Shown here: piece by piece, positions 13,922-29,245 of the stretch
Layout: each line of letters starts with the position of its first letter
Position numbering within the stretch: position 1 is the stretch's first letter
Assembly (NCBI RefSeq): GCF_050947335.1
Contig: NC_134993.1
Coordinates: 496,001-560,000, forward strand
Direction: 5' to 3'
Length of the DNA: 64,000 bases
Origin: Megachile rotundata
Taxonomy: Eukaryota; Arthropoda; Insecta; Hymenoptera; Megachilidae
Position numbers and translations under genes: made by a program
The notes under the pieces: model-generated
Told to the model about the DNA's origin: nothing
Database searches by the model: none
The model's input: the letters and a program-made list of their open reading frames with translations, nothing else

Positions 13922-16900
13922 ACAATCACACAATCACAATCCCACAATCACAATCACACAATCACAGTCACACAATCACAATCATGCAATCACACAGTCA
14001 CAATCCCACAATCACGATCACACAATCACGATCGCACAGTCACGACCACACGATCACGATCACACAATCACAATCACACAATCACAATCACACAATCACG
14101 ATCACACAGTCACCATCACACAATTACCATCACACAATCACGATCACACAATCAAGGTCACACAATGACAATCACACAATCACCATCACACAATCACGAT
14201 CACACAATAACAATCACACAATCACGATCACACAATCACGATCACACGATCACAATCACACAATCAACGTCACACAATGACGATCACACCATCACCATCA
14301 CACAATCAGGACCACACAATCACGATCACACAATCACAAACACACAGTCGCGATCACTCGATCACGATCACACAATCACGATCACACAGTCACTATCACA
14401 CAATCACAATCACACAATCACAATATCACAATCGCAATCACACAATCACAATCACACAATCAATGTCACACAATGACGATCACACAATCACCATCACACA
14501 ATCTCGACCACACAATCACGATCACACAATCTCGATCACACAATCACGTTCACACAATCACAAACACACAGTCGCGATCACTCGATCACGATCACACAAT
14601 CACGATCACACAATCACGATCACACAATCACGATCACTCAATCACAATCACACAATCACAAACACACAGTCGCGATCACATGATCACGATCACACGATCA
14701 CGATCACACAATCACAATCACACAATCACGATCACACAATCACGATCACACAATCACGATCACACAAACACGATCACACGATCACAATCACACAATCACA
14801 AACACACAGTCGCGATCACACGATCACGATCACACGATCACGATCACACGATCGCGATCACACGATCACGATCACACGATCACGATCACACGATCACGAT
14901 CACACAATCACAATCACACAATCAAGGCACACAATGACGATCACACCATCATCATCACACAATCACGACCACACAATCACGATCACACAATCACGATCAC
15001 ACAATCACGTTCACACAATCACAAACACACAGTCGCGATCACTCGATCACGATCACACAATCACGATCACACAGACACTATCACACAATCGCAATCACAC
15101 AATCACAATATCACAATCGCAATCACACAATCACAATAACACAATCAGACAATCACACAATCACACAATCACACAATCACGATCACACAATCATGATCAC
15201 ACAATCACGATCACACAATCACGATCACACAATCACGATCACACAATCACGATCACACAATCACCATCACACAATCACAATCACACAATCAAGGTCACAC
15301 AATGACGATCACACAATCACGATCACACGATCACAATCACACAATCACAAACACACAGTCGCGATCACACGATCACGATCACACGATCACGATCACACGA
15401 TCGCGATCACACGATCACGATCACACGATCACGATCACACAATCACAATCACACAATCAAGGTCACACAATGACGATCACACCATCACCATCACACAATC
15501 ACGACCACACAATCACGATCACACAATCACGATCACACAATCACGATCACACAATCACAAACACACAGTCGCGATCACACGATCACGATCACACAATCAC
15601 GATCACACAGTCACGATCACACAATCACAATCACACAATCACGATCACACAATCACAATCACAATCACGATCACACAGTCAGGATCACACCATCACGATC
15701 ACACGATCACCATCACACAATCACGATCACACAATCACAATCACACAATGACGATCACACCATCACCATCACACAATCACGACCACACAATCACGATCAC
15801 ACAATCACGTTCACACAATCACGAACACACAGTCGCGATCACTCGATCACGATCACACAATCACGATCACACAGTCACGATCACACAATCACAATCACAC
15901 AATCACAATGTCACAATCGCAATCACACAATCACAATAACACAATCAGACAATCACACAATCACACAATCACACAATCACGATCACACAATCATGATCAC
16001 ACAATCACGATCACACAATCACGATCACACAATCACCATCACACAATCACAATCACACAATGAAGGTCACACAATGACGATCACACAATCACCATCACAC
16101 AATCACGATCACACAATCACGATCACACAATCACGATCACACAATCACGATCACACAATCACGTTCACACAATCACAAACACACAGTCGCGATCACACGA
16201 TCACGATCACACAATCACGATCACACAGTCACGATCACACAATCACAATCACACAATCACGATCACACAATCACCATCGCACAATCACGATCAGACAATC
16301 ACGATCACACAATCACGATCACACAATCACGATCACACAATCACAGTCACACAATCACAATCACACAATCACAACCACAATCACGATCACACAGTCACGA
16401 TCACACCACCACGATCACACGATCACGATCACACAATCACAATCACACAATCGTTATCACACAATCACGATCACACAATCACCATCCCACAATCACCATC
16501 ACACAATCACCATCACACAATCACAATCATACAATCACAATCACACAATCAAGGTCACACAATGACGATCACACAATCACCAGCATACAATCACGACCAG
16601 ACAATCACGATCACACAATCACGTTCACACAATCACAAACACACAGTCGCGATCACACAATCACAATCCCACAATCACGATCACACAATCACGATCACAC
16701 AATCACCATCACACAATCACCATCACACAAACACAATCACACAATCAAGGTCACACAATGACGATCACACAATCACCATCATACAATCACGACCACACAA
16801 TCACGATCACACAATCACGATCACACAATCACGATCACACAATCACGTTCACACAATCACAAACCCACAATCGCGATCACACGATCACGATCACACAATC

Positions 16901-17436
16901 ACGATCCCACAATCACGATCACACAATCACCATCACACAATCACCATCACACAATCACAATCACACAATCAAGGTCACACAATGACGATCACACAATCAC
17001 CATCATACAATCACGACCAGACAATCACGATCACACAATCGCGTTCACACAATCACAAACCCACAATCGCGATCACACGATCACGATCACACAATCACGA
17101 TCCCACAATCACGATCACACAATCACCATCACACAATCACCATCACACAATCACAATCACACAATCAAGGTCACACAATGACGATCACACAATCACCATC
17201 ATACAATCACGACCAGACAATCACGATCACACAATCACGTTCACACAATCACAAACACACAGTCGCGATCACACAATCACAATCCCACAATCGCGATCAC
17301 ACGATCACGATCACACAATCACGATCACACAATCACGATCACACAATCACGATCACACAATCACTATCACACAATCACTATCACACAATCACGATCACAC
17401 AATCACGATCACACAATCACGCAGTCACACTATCAC

Positions 17437-17478
17437 AATCACAATCACAATCACAATCACAATCACAATCACAATCAC
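17437..17478 (+). repeat. (AATCAC)7 hexamer run
   Basis: First of a closely spaced pair (116 bp apart) that is unique to the 1.84-kb module. Confidence 0.9.
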
Positions 17479-17552
17479 ACAATCACGCAATCACTATCAC
17501 ACAATCACGATCACACAATCACGATCACACAATCACGCAGTCACACTATCAC

Positions 17553-17588
17553 AATCACAATCACAATCACAATCACAATCACAATCAC
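17553..17588 (+). repeat. (AATCAC)6 hexamer run
   Basis: Second of the pair; eight copies in both block II versions (40179, 42019). Confidence 0.9.
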
Positions 17589-17860
17589 ACAATCACGCAA
17601 TCACAATCCCACAATCACAATCACACAATCACAGTCACACAATCACAATCACACAATCACGCAATCACAATCCCACAATCACGATCACACAACCACGATC
17701 GCACAGTCACGATCACACGATCACGATCACACAATAACAATCACACAATCACAATCACACAATCACGATCACACAATCACCATCACACAATCACCATCAC
17801 GCAATCACCATCACACAATCACGATCACACAATCACGATCGCACAATCACAATCACACGA

Positions 17861-20800
17861 TCACGATCACACAATCACGATCACACAGTCACGATCACAC
17901 AATCACAATCTCACAATCACGATCACACAATCACCATCACACAATCACCATCACACAATCACGATCACACAATCACGATCACACTATCACGATCACACAA
18001 TCACGATCACACAATCACGATCACACAATCACGATCACACAATCACTATCACACAATCACAATCACACAATCACAATCACACAATCACAATCACACAGTC
18101 ACACAATCACAATCACAATCAGACAATCACAAACACACAATCACGATCACACAATCACGATCACACAATCACGATCACACAATTACGATCACACAATCAC
18201 AATCACGCAGTCACACTATCACAATCACAATCGCAATCACAATCACAATCACAATCACAATCACAATCACTATCACAATCACAATCACAATCACAATCAC
18301 AATCACAATCACACAATCACACAATCACAATCCCACAATCACAATCACACAATCACAGTCACACAATCACAATCAGACAATCACACAGTCACAATCCCAC
18401 ATTCACGATCACACAATCACGATCGCACAGTCACGATCACACGATCACGATCACACAATCACAATCACACAATCACAATCACACAATCACGATCACACAA
18501 TCACAATCACACAATCAAGGTCACACAATGACGATCACACCATCACCATCACACAATCAGGACCACACAATCACGATCACACAATCACAAACACACAGTC
18601 GCGATCACTCGATCACGATCACACAATCACGATCACACAGTCACTATCACACAATCACAATCACACAATCACAATATCACAATCGCAATCACACAATCAC
18701 CATCACACAATCACAATCATACAATCGCAATCACACAATCACCATCACACAATCACGATCACACAATAACGATCACACAATCACGATCACACAATCACAA
18801 TCACGCAATCACAATCACACAATCGCAATCACACAATCACAATCATACAACCACAAGCGCACAATCACGCAGTCACAATCCCACAATCACGATCACACAA
18901 TCACGATCACACAATCACAATCACACAATCACAATCACACAATCACGCTGTCACAATCCCACAATCACGATCACACAATCACGATCACACAGTCACGATC
19001 ACACGATCACGATCACACAAAAACAATGACACAATCACAATCACACAATCACGAGCACACAATCACGATCACACAATCACCATCACACAATCACGATCAC
19101 ACAATCACGATCACACAATCACGATCACACTATCACGATCACACAATCACAGTCACACAATCACAATCACACAATCACAATCACAATCACGATCACACAG
19201 TCACGATCACACAATCAGAGTCACACAATCACAATCACACAACCACAATCACACAATCACACAGTCACAATCCCACAATCACGATCACACAATCACGACC
19301 ACACAGTCACGATCACACAATCACAATCACACAATCACAATCACACAATCACAATAACGCAATCAGACAATCACATAGTCACACAATCACGATCACACAA
19401 GCACGATCACACAATCACGATCACACAATCACGTTCACACAGTCGCGATCACACAATCACGATGACACAATCACGATCACACAATCACAATCACACAATC
19501 ACAATCACACAATCAAAATCACACAATCACAATCACACAATCAACGTCACACAATGACGATCACACAATCACCATCACACAATCACGATCACACAATCAC
19601 AATCACACAATCACGATCACACAATCACGATCACTCAATCACAATCACACAATCACAAACACACAGTCGCGATCACACGATCACGATCACACGATCACGA
19701 TCACACGATCACGATCACACAATCACAATCACACAATCAACGCCACACAATGACGATCACACAATCACCATCACACAATCTCGACCACACAATCACGATC
19801 ACACAATCACGATCACACAATCACGTTCACACAATCAACGCCACACAATGACGATCACACAATCACCATCACACAATCTCGACCACACAATCACGATCAC
19901 ACAATCACGATCACACAGTCACGTTCACACAATCACAAACACACAGTCCCGATCACTCGATCACGATCACACAATCACGATCACACAATCACGATCACAC
20001 AATCACAATCACACAATCACAATCACACAGTCAAAATCACACAATCACAATCACACAATCAAGGTCACACAATGACGATCACACAATCACCATCACACAA
20101 TCACGGTCACACAATCACGATCACACAATCACGATCACTCAATCACAATCACAATCACACAATCACAAACACACAGTCGCGATCACACGATCACGATCAC
20201 ACGATCATGATCACACGATCACGATCACACGATCACGATCACACGATCACGATCACACAATCACAATCACACAATCAAGGCCACACAATGACGATCACAC
20301 AATCACCATCACACAATCTCGACCACACAATCACGATCACACAGTCACGATCACACAATCACGTTCACACAATAACAAACACACAGTCGCGATCACTCGA
20401 TCACGATCACACAATCACGATCACACAGTCACGATCACACAATCACAATCACACAATCACGATCACACAATCACGATCACATAATCACGATCACACAATC
20501 ACGATCACACAATCACCATCACACAATCACGATCACACAATCACGATCACACAATCACGATCACACAATCACCATCACACAATCACAATCACGCAATCAA
20601 GGCCACACAATGACGATCACACAATCACCATCACACAATCTCGACCACACAATCACGATCACACAATCACGATCACACAATCACGATCACTCAATCACAA
20701 TCACAATCACACAATCACAAACACACAGTCGCGATCACACGATCACGATCACACGATCACGATCACACGATCGCGATCACACGATCACGATCACACGATC

Positions 20801-21939
20801 ACGATCACACAATCACAATCACACAATCAAGGTCACACAATCACAATATCACAATCGCAATCACACAATCACAATATCACAATCAGACAATCACACAATC
20901 ACACAATCACACAATCACGATCACACTATCACGATCACACAATCACGATCACACAATCACGATCACACAATCACGATCACACAATCACGATCACACAATC
21001 ACGATCACACAATCACGATCACACAATCACCATCACACAATCACCATCACACAATCACAATCACACAATCAAGGTCACACAATGACGATCACACAATCAC
21101 GACCACTCAATCACGATCACACAATCACGATCACACAATCACGATCACACAATCACGTTCACACAATCACAAACACAGAGTCGCGATCACACGATCACGA
21201 TCACACAACCACGATCACACAGTCACGATCACACAATCACGATCACACAGTCACGATCACACAATCAGAGTCACACAATGACAATCACACAACCACAATC
21301 ACACAATCACACAGTCACAATCCCACAATCACGACCACACAGTCACGATCACACAATCACAATCATACAATCACAATCACACAATCACATTAACACAATC
21401 AGACAATCACACAGTCACACAATCACGATCACACAATCACGATCACACAATCACGATCACACAATCACGATCACACAATCACGATCACACAATCACAATC
21501 ACACAATCACAATCACACAATCACAATCACACAATCAAAATCACGCAATCACAATCACACAATCAAGGTCACACAATGACGATCACACAATCACCATCAC
21601 ACAATCTCGACCACACAATCACGATCACACAATCACGATCACACGATCACAATCACACAATCACAAACACACAGTCGCGATCACACGATCACGATCACAC
21701 GATCACGATCACACGATCGCGATCACACGATCACGATCACACGATCACGATCACACAATCACAATCACACAATCAAGGTCACACAATGACGATCACACCA
21801 TCGCCATCACACAATCACGACCACACAATCACGATCACACAATCACGATCACACAATCACGTTCACACAATCACAAACACACAGTCGCGATCACTCGATC
21901 ACGATCACACAGTCACGATCACACAGTCACTATCACACA
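17861..21939 (+). repeat. Block I: central part
   Basis: Holds the interrupted hexamer run at 18223, a rare AAAAACAATGAC landmark (ATG at 19025), three TCAACG variants and a pair of nested modules at 19750 and 19850. The 20072 landmark recurs at 44390 and 56126, the 19025 landmark at 43638 and 55094, and the 21576 landmark at 58182. These link the region to blocks II and III. Confidence 0.85.
18223..18312 (+). repeat. Interrupted hexamer run, 15 words
   Basis: AATCAC words interrupted by one AATCGC and one TATCAC. The block II equivalent (42701) is uninterrupted with 14 copies. Confidence 0.88.
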
Positions 21940-23949
21940 ATGACAATCACACAATCACAATATCACAATCGCAATCACACAATCACAATAACACAATCAG
22001 ACAATCACACAATCACACAATCACACAATCACGATCACACAATCATGATCACACAATCACGATCACACAATCGCGATCACACAATCACGATCACACAATC
22101 ACGATCACACAATCACGATCACACAATCACAGTCACACAATCACAATCACACAATCACAACCACAATCACGATCACACAGTCACGATCACACCATCACGA
22201 TCACACGATCACGATCACACAATCACAATCACACAATCGTTATCACACAATCACGATCACACAATCACCATCCCACAATCACCATCACACAATCACCATC
22301 ACACAATCACGATCACACAATCACGATCACACAATCACAATCACACAATCACAATCACACAGTCACAATCACACAATCACAATCATACAATCACAATCAC
22401 ACAATCACAATCTCACAATCACAATCACACTATCACAATCACACAATCACAATCACACAATCACAATCACACAATCACAATCACACAATCACAATCACAC
22501 AATCACAATCACAATCACAATCCCACAATCACGATCACACAATCACCATCACACAATCACCATCACACAATCACAATCTTACAATCAAGGTCACACAATG
22601 ACGATCACACAATCACCAGCATACAATCACGACCAGACAATCACGATCACACAATCACGTTCACACAATCACAAACACACAGTCGCGATCACACAATCAC
22701 CATTCCACAATCACCATCACACAATCACCATCACGCAATCACGATCACACAATCACGATCACACAATCACAATCACACAATCACAATCACACAATCACAA
22801 TCACACAGTCACAATCACACAATCACAATCATACAATCACAATCACACAATCACAATCTCACAATCACAATCACACTATCACAATCACACAATCACAATC
22901 ACACAATCACAATCACACAATCACAATCACACAATCACAATCACACAATCACAATCACACAATCACAATCACACAATCACACAATCACAATCACAATCAC
23001 AATCCCACAATCACGATCACACAATCACGATCACACAATCACCATCACACAATCACCATCACACAATCACAATCACACAATCAAGGTCACACAATGACGA
23101 TCACACAATCACCAGCATACAATCACGACCAGACAATCACGATCACACAATCACGTTCACACAATCACAAACACACAGTCGCGATCACACAATCACAATC
23201 CCACAATCACGATCACACAATCACGATCACACAATCACGATCCCACAATCACGATCACACAATCACGATCACACAATCACCATCACACAATCACCATCAC
23301 ACAATCACAATCACACAATCAAGGTCACACAATGACGATCACACAATCACCATCATACAATCACGACCAGACAATCACGATCACACAATCACGTTCACAC
23401 AATCACAAACACACAATCACGATCACACAATCACGATCACACAATCACGATCACACAGTCACGATCACACAATCACGATCACACAGTCGCGATCACGCAA
23501 TCACAATCACACAATCACAATCACACAATCACACAATCACAATCCCACAATCACAATCACACTATCACAGTCACACAATCACAATCACACAATCACACAG
23601 TCACAATCCCACAATCACGATCACACAATCACGATCGCACAGTCACGATCACACGATCACGATCACACAATCACAATCACACAATCACAATCACACAATC
23701 ACGATCACACAATCACGATCACACAGTCACCATCACACAATTACCATCACACAATCACGATCACACAATCAAGGTCACACAATGACGATCACACAATTAC
23801 CATCACACAATCACGATCACACAATCAAGGTCACACAATGACGATCACACAAGCACCATCACACAATCACGATCACACAATCACAATCACACAATCACGA
23901 TCACACAATCACGATCACACAATCACAATCACACAATCAAGGTCACACA
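21940..23949 (+). repeat. Block I: A-variant-rich segment, short version
   Basis: Rich in consecutive CpA units (ATCACAATCACACA), with modules at 22598, 23094 and 23332 opened by CCAGCATACAATC or CCATCATACAATC. It matches 44760-47779 and 58546-61532. Between about 23480 and 23500 it lacks a ~0.7-kb stretch present in block II: the offset to block II rises from 23,106 (at 23332) to 23,830 (at 23950). Confidence 0.88.
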
Positions 23950-26932
23950 ATGACGATCACACTATCACCATCACACAATCAGGACCACACAATCACGATC
24001 ACACAATCACAAACACACAGTCGCGATCACTCGATCACGATCACACAATCACGATCACACAGTCACTATCACACAATCACAATCACACAATCACAATATC
24101 ACAATCGCAATCACACAATCACCATCACACAATCACGATCACACAATCACGATCACACAATCACGATCACACAATCACAATCACGCAATCACAATCACAC
24201 AATCGCAATCACACAATCACAATCATACAATCACAATCTCACAATCACAATCACACAATCACAATCACACAATCACAATCACACAATCACAATCACACAA
24301 TCACAATCACACAATCACAATCCTACAATCACAATCCCACAATCACAATCACACAACCACAATCGCACAATCACGCAGTCACAATCCCACAACCACGATC
24401 GCACAATCCCGATCACACAATCACAATCACACAATCACAATCACACAATCACAATCACACAATCACACTGTCACAATCCCACAATCACGATCACACAATC
24501 ACGATCACACAGTCACGATCACACGATCACGATCACACAAAAACAATGACACAATCACAATCACACAATCACGAGCACACAATCACGATCACACAATCAC
24601 CATCACACAATCACGATCACACAATCACGATCACACAATCACGTTCACACAATCACAAACACACAGTCGCGATCACTCGATCACGATCACACAATCACGA
24701 TCACACAATCACCATCACACAATCACCATCACACAATCACCATCACACAATCACAATCACACAATCAAGGTCACACAATGACGATCACACAATCACCATC
24801 ACACAATCACGACCACTCAATCACGATCACACAATCACGATCACACAATCACGATCACACAATCACGATCACACAATCACGATCACACAATCACGATCAC
24901 ACAATCACGATCACACAATCACAATCACACAATCACAATCACACAATCACAATCACACAATCAAAATCACACAATCACAATCACACAATCAAGGTCACAC
25001 AATGACGATCACACAATCACCATCACACAATCTCGACCACACAATCACGATCACACAATCACGATCACACAATCACGTTCACACAATCACAAACACACAG
25101 TCGCGATCACTCGATCACGAACACACAATCACGATCACACAATCACGATCACTCAATCACAATCACACAATCACAAACACACAGTCGCGATCACACGATC
25201 ACGATCACACGATCACGATCACACGATCACGATCACACGATCACGATCACACGATCACGATCACACAATCACAATCACACAATCAAGGTCACACAATGAC
25301 GATCACACCATCACCATCACACAATCACGACCACACAATCACGATCACACAATCACGTTCACACAATCACGATCACACAATCACGTTCACACAATCACAA
25401 ACACACAGTCGCGATCACTCGATCACGATCACACAATCACGATCACACAGTTACTATCACACAATCACAATCACACAATCACAATATCACAATCGCAATC
25501 ACACAATCACAATAACACAATCAGACAATCACACAATCACACAATCACACAATCACGATCACACAATCATGATCACACAATCACGATCACACAATCACGA
25601 TCACACAATCACGATCACACAATCACGATCACACAATCACCATCACACAATCACAATCACACAATCAAGGTCACACAATGACGATCACACAATCACCATC
25701 ACACAATCACGATCACACAATCACGATCACACAATCACGATCACACAATCACAAACACACAGTCGCGATCACACGATCACGATCACACAATCACGATCAC
25801 ACAGTCGCGATCACACAATCACAATCACACAATCACCATCACACAATCACAATCACAATCACGATCACACCGTCACGATCACACCATCACGATCACACGA
25901 TCACCATCACACAATCACGATCACACAATCACAATCACACAATGACGATCACACCATCACCATCACACAATCACGACCACACAATCACGATCACACAATC
26001 ACGTTCACACAATCATAAACACACAGTCGCGATCACTCGATCACGATCACACAATCACGATCACACAGTCACGATCACACAATCACAATCACACAATCAC
26101 AATGTCACAATCGCAATCACACAATCACAATAACACAATCAGACAATCACACAATCACACAATCACACAATCACGATCACACAATCATGATCACACAATC
26201 ACGATCACACAATCACGATCACACAATCACGATCACACAATCACCATCACACAATCACAATCACACAATCAAGGTCACACAATGACGATCACACAATCAC
26301 CAGCATACAATCACGACCAGACAATCACGATCACACAATCACGTTCACACAATCACAAACACACAGTCGGGATCACACAATCACAATCCCACAATCACGA
26401 TCACACAATCACGATCACACAATCACCATCACACAATCACCATCACACAATCACAATCACACAATCAAGGTCACACAATGACGATCACACAATCACCATC
26501 ATACAATCACGACCACACAATCACGATCACACAATCACGATCACACAATCACGATCACACAATCACGTTCACACAATCACAAACCCACAATCGCGATCAC
26601 ACGATCACGATCACACAATCACGATCCCACAATCACGATCACACAATCACGATCACACAATCACCATCACACAATCACCATCACACAATCACAATCACAC
26701 AATCAAGGTCACACAATGACGACCACACAATCACCATCATACAATCACGACCAGACAATCACGATCACACAATCACGATCACACAATCACTATCACACAA
26801 TCACGATCACACAATCACGATCGCACAATCACAATCACACGATCACGATCACACAATCACGATCACACAGTCACGATCACACAATCACAATCTCACAATC
26901 ACGATCACACAATCACGCAGTCACACTATCAC

Positions 26933-26998
26933 AATCACAATCACAATCACAATCACAATCACAATCACAATCACAATCACAATCACAATCACAATCAC
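26933..26998 (+). repeat. (AATCAC)11 hexamer run
   Basis: Block I; its block II equivalent (50763) has nine words, one altered. Confidence 0.9.
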
Positions 26999-27618
26999 AC
27001 AATCACACAATCACAATCCCACAATCACAATCACACAATCACAGTCACACAATCACAATCACACAATCACGCAATCACAATCCCACAATCACGATCACAC
27101 AACCACGATCGCACAGTCACGATCACACGATCACGATCACACGATAACAATCACACAATCACAATCACACAATCACGATCACACAATCACCATCACACAA
27201 TCACCATCACACAATCACGATCACACAATCACGATCGCACAATCACAATCACACGATCACGATCACACAATCACGATCACACAGTCACGATCACACAATC
27301 ACAATCTCACAATCACGATCACACAATCACCATCACACAATCACCATCACACAAACACGATCACACAATCACGATCACACTATCACGATCACACAATCAC
27401 GATCACACAATCACGATCACAAAATCACGATCACACAATCACTATCACACAATCACAATCACACAACCACAATAACACAATCACAATCACACAGTCACAC
27501 AATCACAATCACAATCAGACAATCACAAACACACAATCACGATCACACAATCACGATCACACAATCACGATCACACAATTACGATCACACAATCACTATC
27601 ACGCAGTCACACTATCAC

Positions 27619-27678
27619 AATCACAATCACAATCACAATCACAATCACAATCACAATCACAATCACAATCACAATCAC
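27619..27678 (+). repeat. (AATCAC)10 hexamer run
   Basis: 686 bp after the run at 26933, the same spacing as in repeat A copy 2. Confidence 0.9.
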
Positions 27679-28487
27679 ACAATCACACAATCACAATCCC
27701 ACAATCACAATCACACAATCACAGTCACACAATCACAATCATGCAATCACACAGTCACAATCCCACAATCACGATCACACAATCACGATCGCACAGTCAC
27801 GACCACACGATCACGATCACACAATCACAATCACACAATCACAATCACACAATCACGATCACACAGTCACCATCACACAATTACCATCACACAATCACGA
27901 TCACACAATCAAAGTCACACATGACGATCACACAATCACCATCACACAATCACGATCACACAATCACAACCACACAATCACGAACACACAATGACGATCA
28001 CACAATCACAATCACACAATCAAGGTCACACAATGACGATCACACAATCACGATCACACAATCACCATCACACAATCACCATCACACAATCACAATCACA
28101 CAATCAAGGTCACACAATGACGACCACACAATCACCATCATACAATCACGACCAGACAATCACGACCACACAATCACGATCACACAATCACGTTCACACA
28201 ATCACAAACCCACAATCGCGATCACACGATCACGATCACACAATCACGATCCCACAATCACGATCACACAATCACGATCACACAATCACCATCACACAAT
28301 CACCATCACACAATCACAATCACCCAATCAAGGTCACACGATGACGATCACACAATCACCATCATACAATCACGACCAGACAATCACGATCACACAATCA
28401 CGATCACACAATCACTATCACACAATCACTATCACACAATCACGATCACACAATCACGATCACACAATCACGCAGTCACACTATTAC

Positions 28488-28553
28488 AATCACAATCACA
28501 ATCACAATCACAATCACAATCACAATCACAATCACAATCACAATCACAATCAC
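28488..28553 (+). repeat. (AATCAC)11 hexamer run
   Basis: First run of repeat B, copy 1. Confidence 0.9.
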
Positions 28554-29173
28554 ACAATCACACAATCACAATCCCACAATCACAATCACACAATCACAGT
28601 CACACAATCACAATCACACAATCACGCAATCACAATCCCACAATCACGATCACACAACCACGATCGCACAGTCACGATCACACGATCACGATCACACAAT
28701 AACAATCACACAATCACAATCACACAATCACGATCACACAATCACCATCACACAATCACCATCACACAATCACGATCACACAATCACGATCGCACAATCA
28801 CAAGCACACGATCACGATCACACAATCACGATCACACAGTCACGATCACACAATCACAATCTCACAATCACGATCACACAATCACCATCACACAATCACC
28901 ATCACACAATCACGATCACACAATCACGATCACACTATCACGATCACACATTCACGATCACACAATCACGATCACACAATCACGATCACACAATCACTAT
29001 CACACAATCACAATCACACAACCACAATAACACAATCACAATCACACAGTCACACAATCACAATCACAATCAGACAATCACAAACACACAATCACGATCA
29101 CACAATCACGATCACACAATCACGATCACACAATCACGATCACACAATCACTATCACGCAGTCACACTATAAC

Positions 29174-29245
29174 AATCACAATCACAATCACAATCACAAT
29201 CACAATCACAATCACAATCACAATCACAATCACAATCACAATCAC
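29174..29245 (+). repeat. (AATCAC)12 hexamer run
   Basis: Second run of repeat B, copy 1. Confidence 0.9.

Larger units (their letters stand above)
13023..16057 (+). repeat. Higher-order repeat A, copy 2
   Basis: Landmarks at 13984, 14277, 14473, 15193 and 15302 each lie 3,499 bp from their partners in copy 1, and both diagnostic one-base deletions are present (about 14925 and 15074). The match to copy 1 ends near 16050, where a TGAAGGTCAC variant (16061) opens a different module, so this copy is about 0.5 kb short of a full repeat. Confidence 0.9.
16058..17860 (+). repeat. Block I: single copy of the 1.84-kb module
   Basis: Landmarks at 16562, 16758, 16982 and 17178 (intervals 196, 224, 196 bp) match 39174, 39370, 39608 and 39804 at offset 22,612, becoming 22,626 after one extra 14-mer in the right copy. 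The region holds two closely spaced short hexamer runs (17437 and 17553). In block II the same module is present twice in tandem. Confidence 0.88.
23950..28340 (+). repeat. Block I: right part
   Basis: Every landmark (23950, 24545, 24778, 25678, 26102, 26478) has a partner exactly 23,830 bp further right. The region holds hexamer runs at 26933 and 27619. A one-base deletion at about 27920 (CACACATGACG for CACACAATGACG) is not seen at the corresponding sites 31590, 35229 or 51740. Its final ~350 bp already belong to the 3.6-kb repeat family that follows. Confidence 0.88.
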
